From Chryseobacterium sp. MYb7 (lineage in GTDB: Bacteria > Bacteroidota > Bacteroidia > Flavobacteriales > Weeksellaceae), in assembly GCF_002979455.1 (NCBI RefSeq), contig NZ_PCOU01000006.1:62001-126000 (forward strand): a stretch of DNA of 64,000 nucleotides, written 5' to 3'. Position 1 is the stretch's first letter, and each line of letters begins with the position of its first letter. The notes beneath the pieces are model-generated. The model was not told where the DNA came from and ran no database searches. It was given only the letters and a program-made list of their open reading frames with translations. The translations under genes were made by a program, and so were the position numbers. This document shows, in pieces, positions 25,553 to 34,179 of this stretch.

Positions 25553-25717
25553 TTACATGTACTCAGGACATACTACAGCAGGGCAGATCAGTCTTGGGCA
25601 TCTTGGTCTTCCGTCTGTTGGGCAACACTGGTTGGAGCAGTTTCCGATAATGATTCCGCTTCCTGCAATCCCTTTTAATTGCTCTCTTGAAAGTTTGTTG
25701 TTACGTAAATTTTTCAT
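25553..25717 (-). CDS. 54-residue Cys-rich 'bacteriocin-like' peptide
   Basis: A small gene on the minus strand. The leader MKNLRNNKLSREQLKGIAG resembles the N-terminus of the many short Chryseobacterium peptides annotated as bacteriocin-like (MKNLkKLsReqLKsI-GG; recalled). Here the double-glycine position reads GSG. The C-terminal half carries six cysteines and several prolines (SNQCCPTDGRPRCPRLICP). No transporter, peptidase or modification enzyme lies nearby, so export and processing would need genes elsewhere. Upstream is TATATTTACACC on the minus strand, like the boxes before the duplicated cassette genes at 60957 and 63045. Confidence 0.7.
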   Translation of the reverse strand: MKNLRNNKLSREQLKGIAGSGIIIGNCSNQCCPTDGRPRCPRLICPAVVCPEYM

Positions 25718-25928
25718 GTTCTAATACTTTTGGTTTGTTTTATTTGTACGGTGTAAATATATTAATTTTTACAACATATGATGGTTTTTTTGTTTTTATG
25801 ATGAATTTAATTCTTTAAAATATTGATTATGTGTTGTTATTTTTAATTTTATATGTTGGCGTTGTTGTAATTATTCTTTTCATAAAGGAACAATTTTTGG
25901 AGTAAATTGCACCTACTATTGATACACT

Positions 25929-27575
25929 ATGTTTGATAAGCAACAAAGAAAACTGAAAAGATCCGCAAGACTAATTTCCGTATTGAGCAAATATGGATTT
26001 AAAGATATGCTGGCAAGGATGAACGGAGGGAATAAGCAGGAAGAAACTTCCAGTTCGGACGAGATCATTTCAAAAGGAACCGTTTACGAAAGAATAAGAC
26101 TGGCGCTGGAAGAGCTGGGACCTACCTTTGTAAAATTGGGTCAGACATTCAGTAACAGGGAAGACCTTTTGCCACCGGAATTGATCCAGGAGCTGCAAAA
26201 GCTTCAGGACAAAGTGGAAACGGTAGATATGGATGTAGAAGAAGCATTAGAAAGTGAATTCAATATTTCTGTTAAAGATTATTTCCTGGAAATTCAGAAA
26301 CAACCTCTGGCTACAGCTTCCATTGCACAGGTTTATAAAGCTGTTTTGAAAGATGGCAGTCCTGTTATTTTAAAACTCAGAAAACCCGATGTCCAGTCAG
26401 TCATTGAAGATGATTTGCTTTTAATCAAAGATATTGAAAAACTGATCTCTGCTTATTCGGAAATAGGAGAGAAGCTTAATATGAAACAGGCCATTTCTAC
26501 CTTTGAAAAATCATTGCTGGAAGAGGTTTCTTTGACAAATGAAAGAAATAATATTCTGCAGTTCCGCCTTAACTTTAAAAATAATAAAGAAACTTACGTT
26601 CCGAAGGTTTATGAAGAATTTTCCAACAACAATATTCTTTGTATGGAATTCATCGATGGAATAAAAGTTACCGATAAATCACTTCTTTTAGCTAATAATA
26701 TTGATCCTGTAAAAGTTTCTGAAGCTGGGTTAAGACTGTTTGTTTCCCAAATCTTAGATTACGGATTCTTTCATGCTGATCCTCATGCCGGGAATATTTT
26801 AGTAAAAAAAGACGGTAAAATTGTTTTCATTGATTTTGGTGCGGTAGGAAAAATTCAGCCTAACGATAAAGAAATTCTTGAAAATCTTATTGTAAGTTTT
26901 GTTGCCAAAAATTCTCATAAAATAGTCCGTTCTCTTAAGAAAATGGCAGTAAGCTATGAAATTCCGGATGAAAGAAGGTTCGAAAATGATGTGGATGATA
27001 TTCTGAATTTTGTTCATAGCTCATCATTACAGGATATCAATGTGCAGGTGATCATCAACAAGATGAAGGATATTTTAAAAGACAACAGGCTTTATATGCC
27101 GGATTATTTTTATCTTCTATTCAAAGGAATCAGCCTGATAGAAGGTGTTGGAAGAAGTATCAATCCGGATCTGGATATTGTAAAAAGTCTTCATCCCTAC
27201 ACAAAGAAAATTTTCACAAAGAAAATCAGCCCTAAAAATCTTTTAAAAACAGGAATGGATCGGATGATGAATTTCACAGATAATGTGGATGAAATCCCGA
27301 AAGAGCTTCGTTCTGTCCTTCAAAAATTGGATGAAAACAAGTTCACCGTTTCCAGTGAGATCAAAAATATAGACAAAACCAATCAATTGATTAAATCCAG
27401 TGTAATTAATCTTATTCTGGCCATGATTTTAGGAGCTAATATTATTGCAACGGCTATTGTTTTTTCTTCAGAATCTGGTCCCAGAATAGGAGAACTGTCT
27501 TTGGTAGCTATATTAGGATCTATCTTTTCTCTATTTTTGATCTTAATTCTCTTGTTAAGAGTCAACAGAAAATAA
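25929..27575 (+). CDS. ABC1/AarF/UbiB-family protein kinase-like protein
   Basis: A 548-residue member of the UbiB/ADCK family. The diagnostic KxGQ motif is in LGPTFVKLGQTFSNRED, followed by the Ala-rich nucleotide loop (PLATASIAQVYKA), the catalytic-loop FFHADPHAGNILV and the metal-binding FIDFGAVGKI. Two C-terminal membrane helices (about 490-510 and 522-545) anchor it. Relatives support quinone biosynthesis or lipid distribution through an ATPase activity. In Bacteroidota, which use menaquinone, the exact function is unknown. It is a single gene with 350 bp of AT-rich non-coding DNA and the small peptide gene before it. Confidence 0.9.
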   Translation: MFDKQQRKLKRSARLISVLSKYGFKDMLARMNGGNKQEETSSSDEIISKGTVYERIRLALEELGPTFVKLGQTFSNREDLLPPELIQELQKLQDKVETVDMDVEEALESEFNISVKDYFLEIQKQPLATASIAQVYKAVLKDGSPVILKLRKPDVQSVIEDDLLLIKDIEKLISAYSEIGEKLNMKQAISTFEKSLLEEVSLTNERNNILQFRLNFKNNKETYVPKVYEEFSNNNILCMEFIDGIKVTDKSLLLANNIDPVKVSEAGLRLFVSQILDYGFFHADPHAGNILVKKDGKIVFIDFGAVGKIQPNDKEILENLIVSFVAKNSHKIVRSLKKMAVSYEIPDERRFENDVDDILNFVHSSSLQDINVQVIINKMKDILKDNRLYMPDYFYLLFKGISLIEGVGRSINPDLDIVKSLHPYTKKIFTKKISPKNLLKTGMDRMMNFTDNVDEIPKELRSVLQKLDENKFTVSSEIKNIDKTNQLIKSSVINLILAMILGANIIATAIVFSSESGPRIGELSLVAILGSIFSLFLILILLLRVNRK

Positions 27576-27578
27576 AAT

Positions 27579-27605
27579 AGTCGGGGCAATTCTCGTGCCC
27601 CGACT
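27579..27605. terminator. Hairpin between convergent genes
   Basis: Perfect 10-bp stem AGTCGGGGCA / TGCCCCGACT with a 7-nt loop, immediately after the ABC1-kinase stop. It lacks a strong T run, so it is a likely but not typical terminator. Confidence 0.6.
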
Positions 27606-27647
27606 GGATTGTGCTTTAAGTTGCATCTATTAGATAAAACCTATATT

Positions 27648-29021
27648 TTATTTTTTGATTACTTTGAAAACCTGATTGCTTTGCCCTTTTGTCTTTAAAA
27701 GATAAAAACCGGGTTTAAATTTTGCCAGATCAACAGTTATCTTAGATATCTTCAGGTAAGACTCTTTCTTTAAAAGCTTCCCGGAAATATCCAAAATTTC
27801 TAGCTCGATCTCTCGTTGAGATTTGCCGAACTCTATATTTACATACCTGTCTGTTGGATTTGGAAAATATTTAGCTTCTGTATTATTTTGGTTTATATCA
27901 CTTACTTTTAATATTCCTTTAGTAAAATTTCTAGATATAATGCTTGACTGGTTACCAAAAATATCAGTTATATAAAACTTTATATAATAAGAATTATCAG
28001 GTAATGAGCTAACATCAAGGACATAATCTCTTTTATGGGGTATATTTTCACTTTTTTGTATTAGTGGAGCTCCTGTAAATTGAGGATTGTTATAAACTTC
28101 TGTATGATACGAAAATTGAGGCGCTTTAGACGTATTGATACTCCATATAAAGTTTAAATTGTTCCCTGAGTTTACTAAAGTGAGATCAGATACCTCACCT
28201 TTTGGGAAATAGAGATCAGGGGAAGCAGTATTGCTATTCAAATTAAGAGTAGCTCCGGAAGCATTATTAACGGGTGTCGTTGTGCCTCCTGCCTTCATAA
28301 AGTAGTAATCCGTCCCTGTACCCCCATCATAATTATTAATATAATTTGCAGCACCATCATCTGGAATACTTCTATTGAATTTAGCTTGTGAAAACGGAAT
28401 CCATGATAGGCTGGAGTTTCTTTTCCATCCATATTTATGCTTCACTGCTCTTGCATTTGCTCCGTTTCCAAGCCAGTCTTCAATAAATGATCCGGTACGG
28501 GAATTAAATCTTACATTAGGCATTGGATAATCCATAGTGACAAGATGATACCATTGGTTCTCCGTATGTTTGTATATCCAAAATCCAAACATAGTATGAC
28601 CATTATCATCCCATGAGCGTGTTACAAGTGAGTACCATTGATTTACATCCCATCCAAGATTAAAATTCCAAGATTTTAAGCCGGTGCCCTCTCCCCCGAA
28701 TAATTCCACATTTGTTCCGGATAATGTATAAGCGGCTGTTATAGGTTGGTGGTTGGAAGGGTCCCATATGGAGTAAATAAAATTATGGCCATCCGGATGA
28801 TCCTGGATGCCACAATAGCCGCCACCTTCTTCCCCTTCATTCCAACTGAGAGCACAATAATAAGCATATAATGGAGAAGGGTCATCTACAGAGATTGTAT
28901 TAATTAATATATCACCTGGAAAATTATTTAGATAGTCCAGCCAACAGGAAGGAGCCCGGTCTTGAGAAAAGTAAAATGGGGTTATTAATGATAAAAATAA
29001 TATAAAAGCAACTTTTTTCAT
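27648..29021 (-). CDS. T9SS-secreted DUF3472-domain protein
   Basis: A 457-residue secreted protein: signal peptide (ending near FYFSQ), then a Trp/Tyr-rich domain that I assign to DUF3472. That domain shows a GYCGIQDHPDG segment, FNLGWDVNQWYSLVTRSWDD and a repeated YHLVTMDYPMP strand. A fibronectin-like stretch follows (about 280-365). The last 75 residues are a type A T9SS sorting domain (KYFPNPTDRYVNIEF ... GFYLLKT), so the protein is exported to the surface or medium by the gliding-associated type IX system. The DUF3472 domain occurs in carbohydrate-associated secreted proteins, but its activity is unknown. Single gene. Confidence 0.85.
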   Translation of the reverse strand: MKKVAFILFLSLITPFYFSQDRAPSCWLDYLNNFPGDILINTISVDDPSPLYAYYCALSWNEGEEGGGYCGIQDHPDGHNFIYSIWDPSNHQPITAAYTLSGTNVELFGGEGTGLKSWNFNLGWDVNQWYSLVTRSWDDNGHTMFGFWIYKHTENQWYHLVTMDYPMPNVRFNSRTGSFIEDWLGNGANARAVKHKYGWKRNSSLSWIPFSQAKFNRSIPDDGAANYINNYDGGTGTDYYFMKAGGTTTPVNNASGATLNLNSNTASPDLYFPKGEVSDLTLVNSGNNLNFIWSINTSKAPQFSYHTEVYNNPQFTGAPLIQKSENIPHKRDYVLDVSSLPDNSYYIKFYITDIFGNQSSIISRNFTKGILKVSDINQNNTEAKYFPNPTDRYVNIEFGKSQREIELEILDISGKLLKKESYLKISKITVDLAKFKPGFYLLKTKGQSNQVFKVIKK

Positions 29022-29533
29022 ATTTTTAAATTTTATGGTTTGTGATTGTTAAAATAATACTTTTATATAGTTTTTCTTGTTTTTTGTGTTAAGTTTTAAT
29101 TATTTTCTTTATTTGATTAAATAATTGAATATTTTGTTTATTTATTGTAAATTATATTCTTTATTTTTAATTATTTATGGAATTTATAAAAGTGCTATAA
29201 CCCGAGTTATGATCTTTTTGTTTCAGAATCAGCTCCCAAATTTGAAGAAATTCACTTTATTTACTATTGATAGGATTTGTCTTTTCCAAAGTAATGATTT
29301 AGCAGTTGACTTGATGGAAGTAAAAAATAGCCAAAGTAATTTTCATACCCTGGCTATCTTAATATATGTCATTTTAAACTACATTTTCATGTGTTTTTTT
29401 CATTTATTTATGAATAAATGTTGCTCGATAATGGTAATTGGGAGTGCTTAGGTTGACAATTTGAGGTAGTATTGGGCTTTCTACTTAAAGTTCTTCTGAC
29501 CTCCATGATTCTTCCTTCTACAAATTAATTACC
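29022..29533. other. Non-coding AT-rich region
   Basis: About 510 bp between divergent genes. The only structure seen is ATAGCCA (near 29330) paired with TGGCTAT (near 29356). A 108-codon frame at 29125-29451 is judged spurious. No RNA gene recognised. Confidence 0.5.
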
Positions 29534-29541
29534 TATCTTTG
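29534..29541 (+). promoter_or_regulatory. -7 promoter box abutting the DEAD-box start codon
   Basis: Exact TATCTTTG whose last G is 4 nt before the ATG. Since Bacteroidota transcripts start a few bases after this box, the mRNA is probably leaderless. Confidence 0.55.
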
Positions 29542-29545
29542 CAAA

Positions 29546-30898
29546 ATGGAAAAACTCACTTTTGCAGATTTTGACCTTCCGGTTAAAATTCTTGATGTTT
29601 TAGCGGATTTGGAATTATTTGAACCTACACCAATTCAGGAGAAGAGCATTAAACCTATTCTTTCGGGAAGAGATGTAATGGGAATTGCACAAACCGGAAC
29701 CGGGAAAACATTAGCTTACCTTTTACCTGTTCTGAAAACATGGAAATACAGCAAGACAGGAAATCCAACTGTTTTAGTACTTGTTCCTACAAGAGAATTG
29801 GTAGTGCAGGTAACTGAAATCCTTGAGAAACTGACAGAAAATATTACTGCAAGAGTAATCGGAATATATGGCGGAAAAAATATCAATACGCAAAAACTAT
29901 TGTTCAATGATGGTTGTGATATTTTGGTAGGAACACCGGGAAGAGTGATGGATCTTGCCATAGACAATGCTATTTCCCTGAAAGAAGTTCAGAAGTTGAT
30001 CATTGATGAATTTGATGAAATGCTTAACTTAGGTTTCAGACCACAGCTTACCCATATTTTTGAAATGATGAAGGAGAAAAGACAGAATATTCTTTTCTCA
30101 GCTACCATGACAGAAGCTGTGGATGACATGCTGGATGTTTATTTTGCAAATCCGATAGAAATTTCATTGGCAAAATCAGGAACACCGCTTGAGAAAATTG
30201 AACAAACAGGTTATAAAGTAGAAAACTTCAATACAAAGATCAACTTATTGGAACATTTGCTGAAGAATGATACAGATATGTCTAAAGTGTTGATTTTTAA
30301 TAATAATAAAAAGCATGCAGATCTTCTTTTTACTAAAATAGATGAGCTTTTCCCGGAGCAGTTTGATGTGATTCACTCTAACAAATCTCAGAATTACAGA
30401 TTGAAGGCTATGAAAAGCTTTGAGAATGAAGAAATTAGAGGTTTGATTACAACGGATGTAATGGCAAGAGGTCTTGATATCTCAAACATTACCCATGTTA
30501 TCAATTTTGAAACACCTGATATTCCGGAGCAGTATATCCACAGAATTGGTAGAACGGGTAGAGCAGACAAAGAAGGAAAGGCTATTACTTTTGTTACTAA
30601 AAAAGAGGAACCTTTAATTCTTGACATTGAGCTATTGATGGATAAAGAATTGAAGTTTAATGAATTCCCTGAAAATGTTAAGATTAATCCTAAAAAGATC
30701 GCCGCTGAAGAAGATCAGGTAGTTATGAAAAATCCTGCTCAGGTAAAACTGAATGATGGAGGAGGCGCATTCCACGAGAAGAAAGCTAAAAATACAAAAG
30801 AAAACTGGGGTGGACCTTCCAAAAGAAAAGCACCTAAGAAGTTTGGAGCCAACAGATCTCAGCAGAAAGCAATTTCGAAATCGAAAAGAAAGAAATAA
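29546..30898 (+). CDS. DEAD-box ATP-dependent RNA helicase
   Basis: A 450-residue RhlE/CsdA-like helicase with all core motifs: Q motif (FEPTPIQEKSI), motif I AQTGTGKT, Ia PTRELVVQ, TPGRVMD, motif II as DEFD (the DEAD variant), motif III SAT, ARGLDI, and motif VI HRIGRTGRADK. The C-terminus is a Lys/Arg-rich tail (from about residue 410) that binds RNA. It remodels structured RNA in ribosome assembly or mRNA decay, often with cold induction. The promoter box lies directly before the ATG, suggesting a leaderless transcript, and a strong bidirectional terminator follows. Confidence 0.95.
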   Translation: MEKLTFADFDLPVKILDVLADLELFEPTPIQEKSIKPILSGRDVMGIAQTGTGKTLAYLLPVLKTWKYSKTGNPTVLVLVPTRELVVQVTEILEKLTENITARVIGIYGGKNINTQKLLFNDGCDILVGTPGRVMDLAIDNAISLKEVQKLIIDEFDEMLNLGFRPQLTHIFEMMKEKRQNILFSATMTEAVDDMLDVYFANPIEISLAKSGTPLEKIEQTGYKVENFNTKINLLEHLLKNDTDMSKVLIFNNNKKHADLLFTKIDELFPEQFDVIHSNKSQNYRLKAMKSFENEEIRGLITTDVMARGLDISNITHVINFETPDIPEQYIHRIGRTGRADKEGKAITFVTKKEEPLILDIELLMDKELKFNEFPENVKINPKKIAAEEDQVVMKNPAQVKLNDGGGAFHEKKAKNTKENWGGPSKRKAPKKFGANRSQQKAISKSKRKK

Positions 30899-30901
30899 AA
30901 T

Positions 30902-30931
30902 AAAAAACTCCCGGCGAACCGGGAGTTTTTT
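30902..30931. terminator. Bidirectional terminator between helicase and GDSL genes
   Basis: AAAAAACTCCCGG - CGAA - CCGGGAGTTTTTTA, a near-perfect palindrome that ends the helicase and the convergent esterase gene. Confidence 0.88.
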
Positions 30932-30951
30932 ATGGTATGAGGAATTAATTT

Positions 30952-31608
30952 TTATTTCAGGTAAGGAGTAATCACTTTCGTCCAGATTTTATATCCTTCC
31001 GGCTTAAAGTGAAGCATGTCTTCCACAAAAATATCTTTTCTTACATTTCCGTTAGCATCTTCCATTGCTTTTGTAACATCAATGAATTCTGCATTGGGTT
31101 CTTTTTTCATAAAAGCAGCAATCTTTTTATTGGCTATTTTCATTTGCGGCCAGATCACTTCTCTGCTCGGCGAATATTTGATTGATATATAATCTATTTC
31201 AATATTGGGAAATCGCTCACGAATTTTTTTGTAGAAAGCTTTATATCGGTCAACTACCACTTTTGCTTTAAGCTGGTGATTATCTGCAAAGTCATTTTCA
31301 CCACAATAAATAATGATCTGCTTAGGCTGATAGGGAGCTAAAAGATCATTCGCAAAATCGTTAAGATCAGTAAGCCTTGATCCCCCGAACCCCCTGTTGA
31401 TAATTGTTTTGCCAGGAAAGTAATCTGCTATATCAGTCCATTTGGTGAATGACGAGCTTCCCAGGAATAGAATAGCATCCTTTTGTGGTGGGTTTTGCTG
31501 ATCCAGTTTTTTGAATTCCTGGATATCCTGCCAGAACATAGGTTTATTTTCCTGAGAAAAGGCAATAGTAAAACACAGCAATAGAAATGCTGTTAGAATC
31601 TTCTTCAT
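30952..31608 (-). CDS. Secreted GDSL/SGNH-family lipase or esterase
   Basis: A 218-residue SGNH hydrolase with a signal peptide (ending IAFSQ, residue 19). The four family blocks are visible. Block I is FLGSSSFTKW, with GSS replacing GDS and Ser52 as likely nucleophile. Block II is NRGFGGSRLTD, block III is YCGENDFAD, and block V is DMLHFKPEGYKIW with the catalytic Asp and His. These enzymes deacylate lipids, glycans or platelet-activating-factor-like esters; the platelet-activating-factor acetylhydrolase-like subgroup matches best. Probably periplasmic. It lies downstream of the lipocalin-like gene on the same strand but is separated from it by a terminator. Confidence 0.88.
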   Translation of the reverse strand: MKKILTAFLLLCFTIAFSQENKPMFWQDIQEFKKLDQQNPPQKDAILFLGSSSFTKWTDIADYFPGKTIINRGFGGSRLTDLNDFANDLLAPYQPKQIIIYCGENDFADNHQLKAKVVVDRYKAFYKKIRERFPNIEIDYISIKYSPSREVIWPQMKIANKKIAAFMKKEPNAEFIDVTKAMEDANGNVRKDIFVEDMLHFKPEGYKIWTKVITPYLK

Positions 31609-31640
31609 TATATTCAGTTTTAAATTAGTATAAAAGTAAT

Positions 31641-31663
31641 AAAAAACTCCCGATTAACGGGAG
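31641..31663 (-). terminator. Terminator of the second lipocalin-like gene
   Basis: On the minus strand CTCCCG - TTAAT - CGGGAG followed by six T. It separates the lipocalin-like gene from the GDSL gene. Confidence 0.8.
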
Positions 31664-31672
31664 CTTTATGTT

Positions 31673-32134
31673 TTATCTTTTGTAGGTAACGTAAGGGACG
31701 TCAGGAACTTTATCTCCATTCATATCAAAGATTCCTGATTGCTGAGCCAGTTTTAAATCTTTGCCTGTCAAAACATCAACTCTGTAGTTTACTGAGCTGT
31801 CATCGCCAAGCTTAATTCCAATAACTTTTGAATCAGCATCGTAGGTATATCTTCCTTCAGTTTTCGGAGATGGAGTACAATCTGCACCGCTTCCTGTATA
31901 CGCTGTATAGCTTACATAATAATCTGTTCTTAGGAAAAGAGTATTTTTGGTTGCACATCCTGTTACAACTTCAGAATAAAGCACTGTTTTATTATCTTTT
32001 CCGGAAATTACTTCCCTTTTAACTTCCTTCCAATCTCCCTTCATGATATCCATATCATAAGCTTCAAGATTGTCATCTTTACAAGAAGTAAGCGCCAAGG
32101 CAGAAAAGGCAAATAAAAGTAGCTGTTTTTTCAT
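31673..32134 (-). CDS. Lipocalin-like lipoprotein (paralogue of the gene at 14215)
   Basis: A 153-residue lipoprotein from the ATG at 32134; the codon at 32140 in the same frame is GTG and overlaps the promoter box, so it is not the start. The lipobox LTSC puts lipid on Cys18, the same position as in the 14215 protein. Then comes the small beta domain (GDWKEVKREVISGKD) with a Cys pair, and the C-terminal DMNGDKVPDVPYV loop, a variant of the DxNxDGxxD calcium-type loop of its paralogue. Function unknown. Transcript probably leaderless. Confidence 0.72.
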   Translation of the reverse strand: MKKQLLLFAFSALALTSCKDDNLEAYDMDIMKGDWKEVKREVISGKDNKTVLYSEVVTGCATKNTLFLRTDYYVSYTAYTGSGADCTPSPKTEGRYTYDADSKVIGIKLGDDSSVNYRVDVLTGKDLKLAQQSGIFDMNGDKVPDVPYVTYKR

Positions 32135-32139
32135 TTTCA

Positions 32140-32147
32140 CAAATTTA
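32140..32147 (-). promoter_or_regulatory. -7 promoter box abutting the lipocalin-like start codon
   Basis: Minus-strand TAAATTTG exactly; its last G is 5 nt before the ATG at 32134. Probable leaderless transcript, and the reason to reject the GTG at 32140. Confidence 0.55.
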
Positions 32148-32359
32148 AGAATATGCTAAAATATAAATAAATTTGAAATATTTGTAATGAAATAACGATT
32201 TTTTAAACGAATGTTTGTAAATTAAATAATTTTATGAATGTTGCGATATGAAATGAGAGTTTCTGGTCATATTTTTTTAGCTTGAAAATGAGTATAAGCG
32301 TTTACCTCCAAACCTCAAAATAGCATACCCCGAAACTCGTATCTCGCACCTTAAATCCT

Positions 32360-33523
32360 TTAATAACTCATCTCTACAATCCTATAAGCATCCTGAGGAG
32401 TCAGTTTTTTATACTCTCCAAGACCTAGCCAATTTCTATCTGTAAAGGCTTTTTCAACCTTTTCAGCAGTTCCGTTAAAATCTTCTGTATACTCGGATAG
32501 TTTAGTTTTGATGTGAAGACTGTGGAAGAATTCCTCCATTTTTTTGATTCCTATTTCTGCTTTTTCTTCTACAGTTCCGTCTTTAATTCCCCAAACTCTC
32601 TCAGCATACTGAGCCAGTTTTCCTTTTTTATCTTCGAAATTATAACGGTAATGAGAAGGTGCTATAATCGCAAGGGTTCTTGCATGGTCAATACCAAAAT
32701 AAGCGGTCAGTTCGTGACCCATAGCGTGTACGGCCCAGTCTGTAATCACTCCTTTCTGAATGAGTCCGTTCAGAGCCATTGTACAGCACCACATAAAGTT
32801 TCCGGCGGCATCGTAACTGAAGTCATCAGCCAATACTTTAGGAGCTGTTTCCTGCAGGCTGATCAGAATGCTTTCTGCAATTCTTTCCTGAAGGTCAGCA
32901 GAAGAAGGAGCTGTCATATACTGCTCCAAAACGTGAGTGTAGGCATCAGTGATTCCGTTTACAATTTGATTTTTTGGAATTGATCTGATAACTTCCGGAT
33001 CTAATACTGAAAACTGAGGGAAAAGCCCAGGTCCTCCTGAAGACAATTTCTCATTGGTTTCTCTTCTTGAGATCACATAACCAGAATTCATTTCTGAACC
33101 CGTTGCAGGCAGTGTTAAAATACTTCCGAAAGGCATTCCCTGTCCTTCAAATGTTCTTACTGATTTTCTCAGAATCTCCCACGGTTCACCATCATAATTG
33201 GCTGCTGCAGAAAGGAATTTTGTTCCATCAATCACAGATCCACCCCCTACAGCTAGTAGATAAGTAATATTTTTTTCTTTAATGAAGCTTAATGCATTGA
33301 TCAGGATTTCATATTCCGGATTAGCAGGAACTCCGCCAAATTCATATACTTCATGGCCTTTCAAAGCTTCTTTTACCTGGTCGTAAACACCATTGTTTTT
33401 GATGCTTCCACCACCGTAAATCATTAATATTCTTGCGTCTTTGGGGATTTCGTTGGAAATTTTAGCGATTTCGCCTTTCCCGAAAAGTATTTTTGTTGGG
33501 TTTTTAAACTCGAAATTAAGCAT
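32360..33523 (-). CDS. Iron-containing alcohol dehydrogenase, YqhD/butanol-dehydrogenase type
   Basis: A 387-residue type III alcohol dehydrogenase, the same length as E. coli YqhD. The NADP-binding loop is MIYGGGSIKNNGVYDQV, with LAVGGGSVIDGTKF following. Metal ligands are in ITDAYTHVLEQY (Asp and His) and HAMGHELTAYFGIDHARTLA (two His). YqhD reduces toxic short-chain aldehydes with NADPH and is induced by electrophile stress. It lies just downstream of, and on the same strand as, an HxlR regulator, which fits an aldehyde or redox response. It has its own promoter box 21 nt upstream. Confidence 0.92.
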   Translation of the reverse strand: MLNFEFKNPTKILFGKGEIAKISNEIPKDARILMIYGGGSIKNNGVYDQVKEALKGHEVYEFGGVPANPEYEILINALSFIKEKNITYLLAVGGGSVIDGTKFLSAAANYDGEPWEILRKSVRTFEGQGMPFGSILTLPATGSEMNSGYVISRRETNEKLSSGGPGLFPQFSVLDPEVIRSIPKNQIVNGITDAYTHVLEQYMTAPSSADLQERIAESILISLQETAPKVLADDFSYDAAGNFMWCCTMALNGLIQKGVITDWAVHAMGHELTAYFGIDHARTLAIIAPSHYRYNFEDKKGKLAQYAERVWGIKDGTVEEKAEIGIKKMEEFFHSLHIKTKLSEYTEDFNGTAEKVEKAFTDRNWLGLGEYKKLTPQDAYRIVEMSY

Positions 33524-33544
33524 TGTTCTAAATTTATTTTAAGT

Positions 33545-33552
33545 CAAATTTA
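33545..33552 (-). promoter_or_regulatory. -7 promoter box of YqhD-like gene
   Basis: Minus-strand TAAATTTG, exact consensus, 21 nt before the ATG. Confidence 0.6.
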
Positions 33553-33672
33553 CGGAATGAAAAAGGAAAAGTGAGTTAATGAAATTTTAAAATTGCTATT
33601 ATTCATTTTTATGAAAGCTATTGCCTTGAGCTGCTTTGATTCCTATTTTTCTATTCCTTTTTCATCTCAAGA

Positions 33673-34080
33673 TTACAGTTCAGAAGAAAGATAGGCTTTT
33701 GCTCTTTTTATAAAAGCTTCCTTGTCCTTTTTAATATCTTCCAGTAGTTTTTTCCGATCATCTGGAATGGTCAGATACTGATCGCCCCAAAGATTGATTT
33801 CTACAATCACGGGAATAAGATCTATCCCTTTCTGAGTCAGAAAATAAAGAATTTTTAGTTTGCTGTCCGGATGATCTTTTTTACCAATAATTCCATTGTC
33901 TAAAAGATTTTGAAGTCTTGTAGCCAGAATATTGGTTGCGATTTTTTCATCAGCTTTGAGGAAGTCACCATAAGTACATTCCTTTTTCAGCATAAGATCT
34001 CTTATGATGAGCAGAGACCATTTGTCACCCCACATTTCCAATGAACAGCTGATCGGGCAGTCGGATCTTTTTTTACTCAT
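33673..34080 (-). CDS. HxlR-family winged-helix transcriptional regulator
   Basis: A 135-residue HxlR protein: CPISCSLEMWGDKWSLLIIRDLM is the family N-terminus read in pieces, followed by the winged helix (NILATRLQNLLDNGII) and a C-terminal dimer helix. Cys8 and Cys12 flank the start of helix 1. HxlR proteins such as YodB and HypR sense quinones, aldehydes or disulphide stress through an N-terminal cysteine near this position. It is divergent from lpd and upstream of the YqhD-like gene. The 100-bp lpd-hxlR spacer contains an 18-bp inverted repeat that is a strong operator candidate. Probably autoregulated. Confidence 0.92.
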   Translation of the reverse strand: MSKKRSDCPISCSLEMWGDKWSLLIIRDLMLKKECTYGDFLKADEKIATNILATRLQNLLDNGIIGKKDHPDSKLKILYFLTQKGIDLIPVIVEINLWGDQYLTIPDDRKKLLEDIKKDKEAFIKRAKAYLSSEL

Positions 34081-34099
34081 TTTTTTAATTTAAAAATAA

Positions 34100-34150
34100 T
34101 ACTTGCAAAATGAAAGCGTTTGTTTTAATTTTGCTTTTATTTTGCAAGTA
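34100..34150. promoter_or_regulatory. Candidate HxlR operator (18-bp inverted repeat)
   Basis: Left arm TACTTGCAAAATGAAAGC (34100-34117) and right arm GCTTTTATTTTGCAAGTA (34133-34150) are complementary at 17 of 18 positions, with a 15-bp spacer. The lpd -7 box TAATTTTG lies in the spacer and first base of the right arm, so bound protein would block it. The 5' end of the hxlR gene is 20 bp away, so both genes would be covered. Confidence 0.75.
34126..34133 (+). promoter_or_regulatory. -7 promoter box of dihydrolipoyl dehydrogenase gene
   Basis: Exact TAATTTTG inside the inverted-repeat operator, 46 nt before the ATG. Confidence 0.6.
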
Positions 34151-34179
34151 AATTTAATCATAAAAAATTAATAAATCAA

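Noticed and set aside
29125..29451. 108-codon open frame in the DUF3472-helicase spacer
   Set aside because: Composition is what AT-rich non-coding DNA gives (runs of I, F, L, Y), no promoter box or family, and the surrounding 500 bp look non-coding.
32513..32983. 156-codon plus-strand frame within the YqhD-like gene
   Set aside because: Shadow of the conserved dehydrogenase frame; Phe/Ser/Cys-rich with no recognisable feature.
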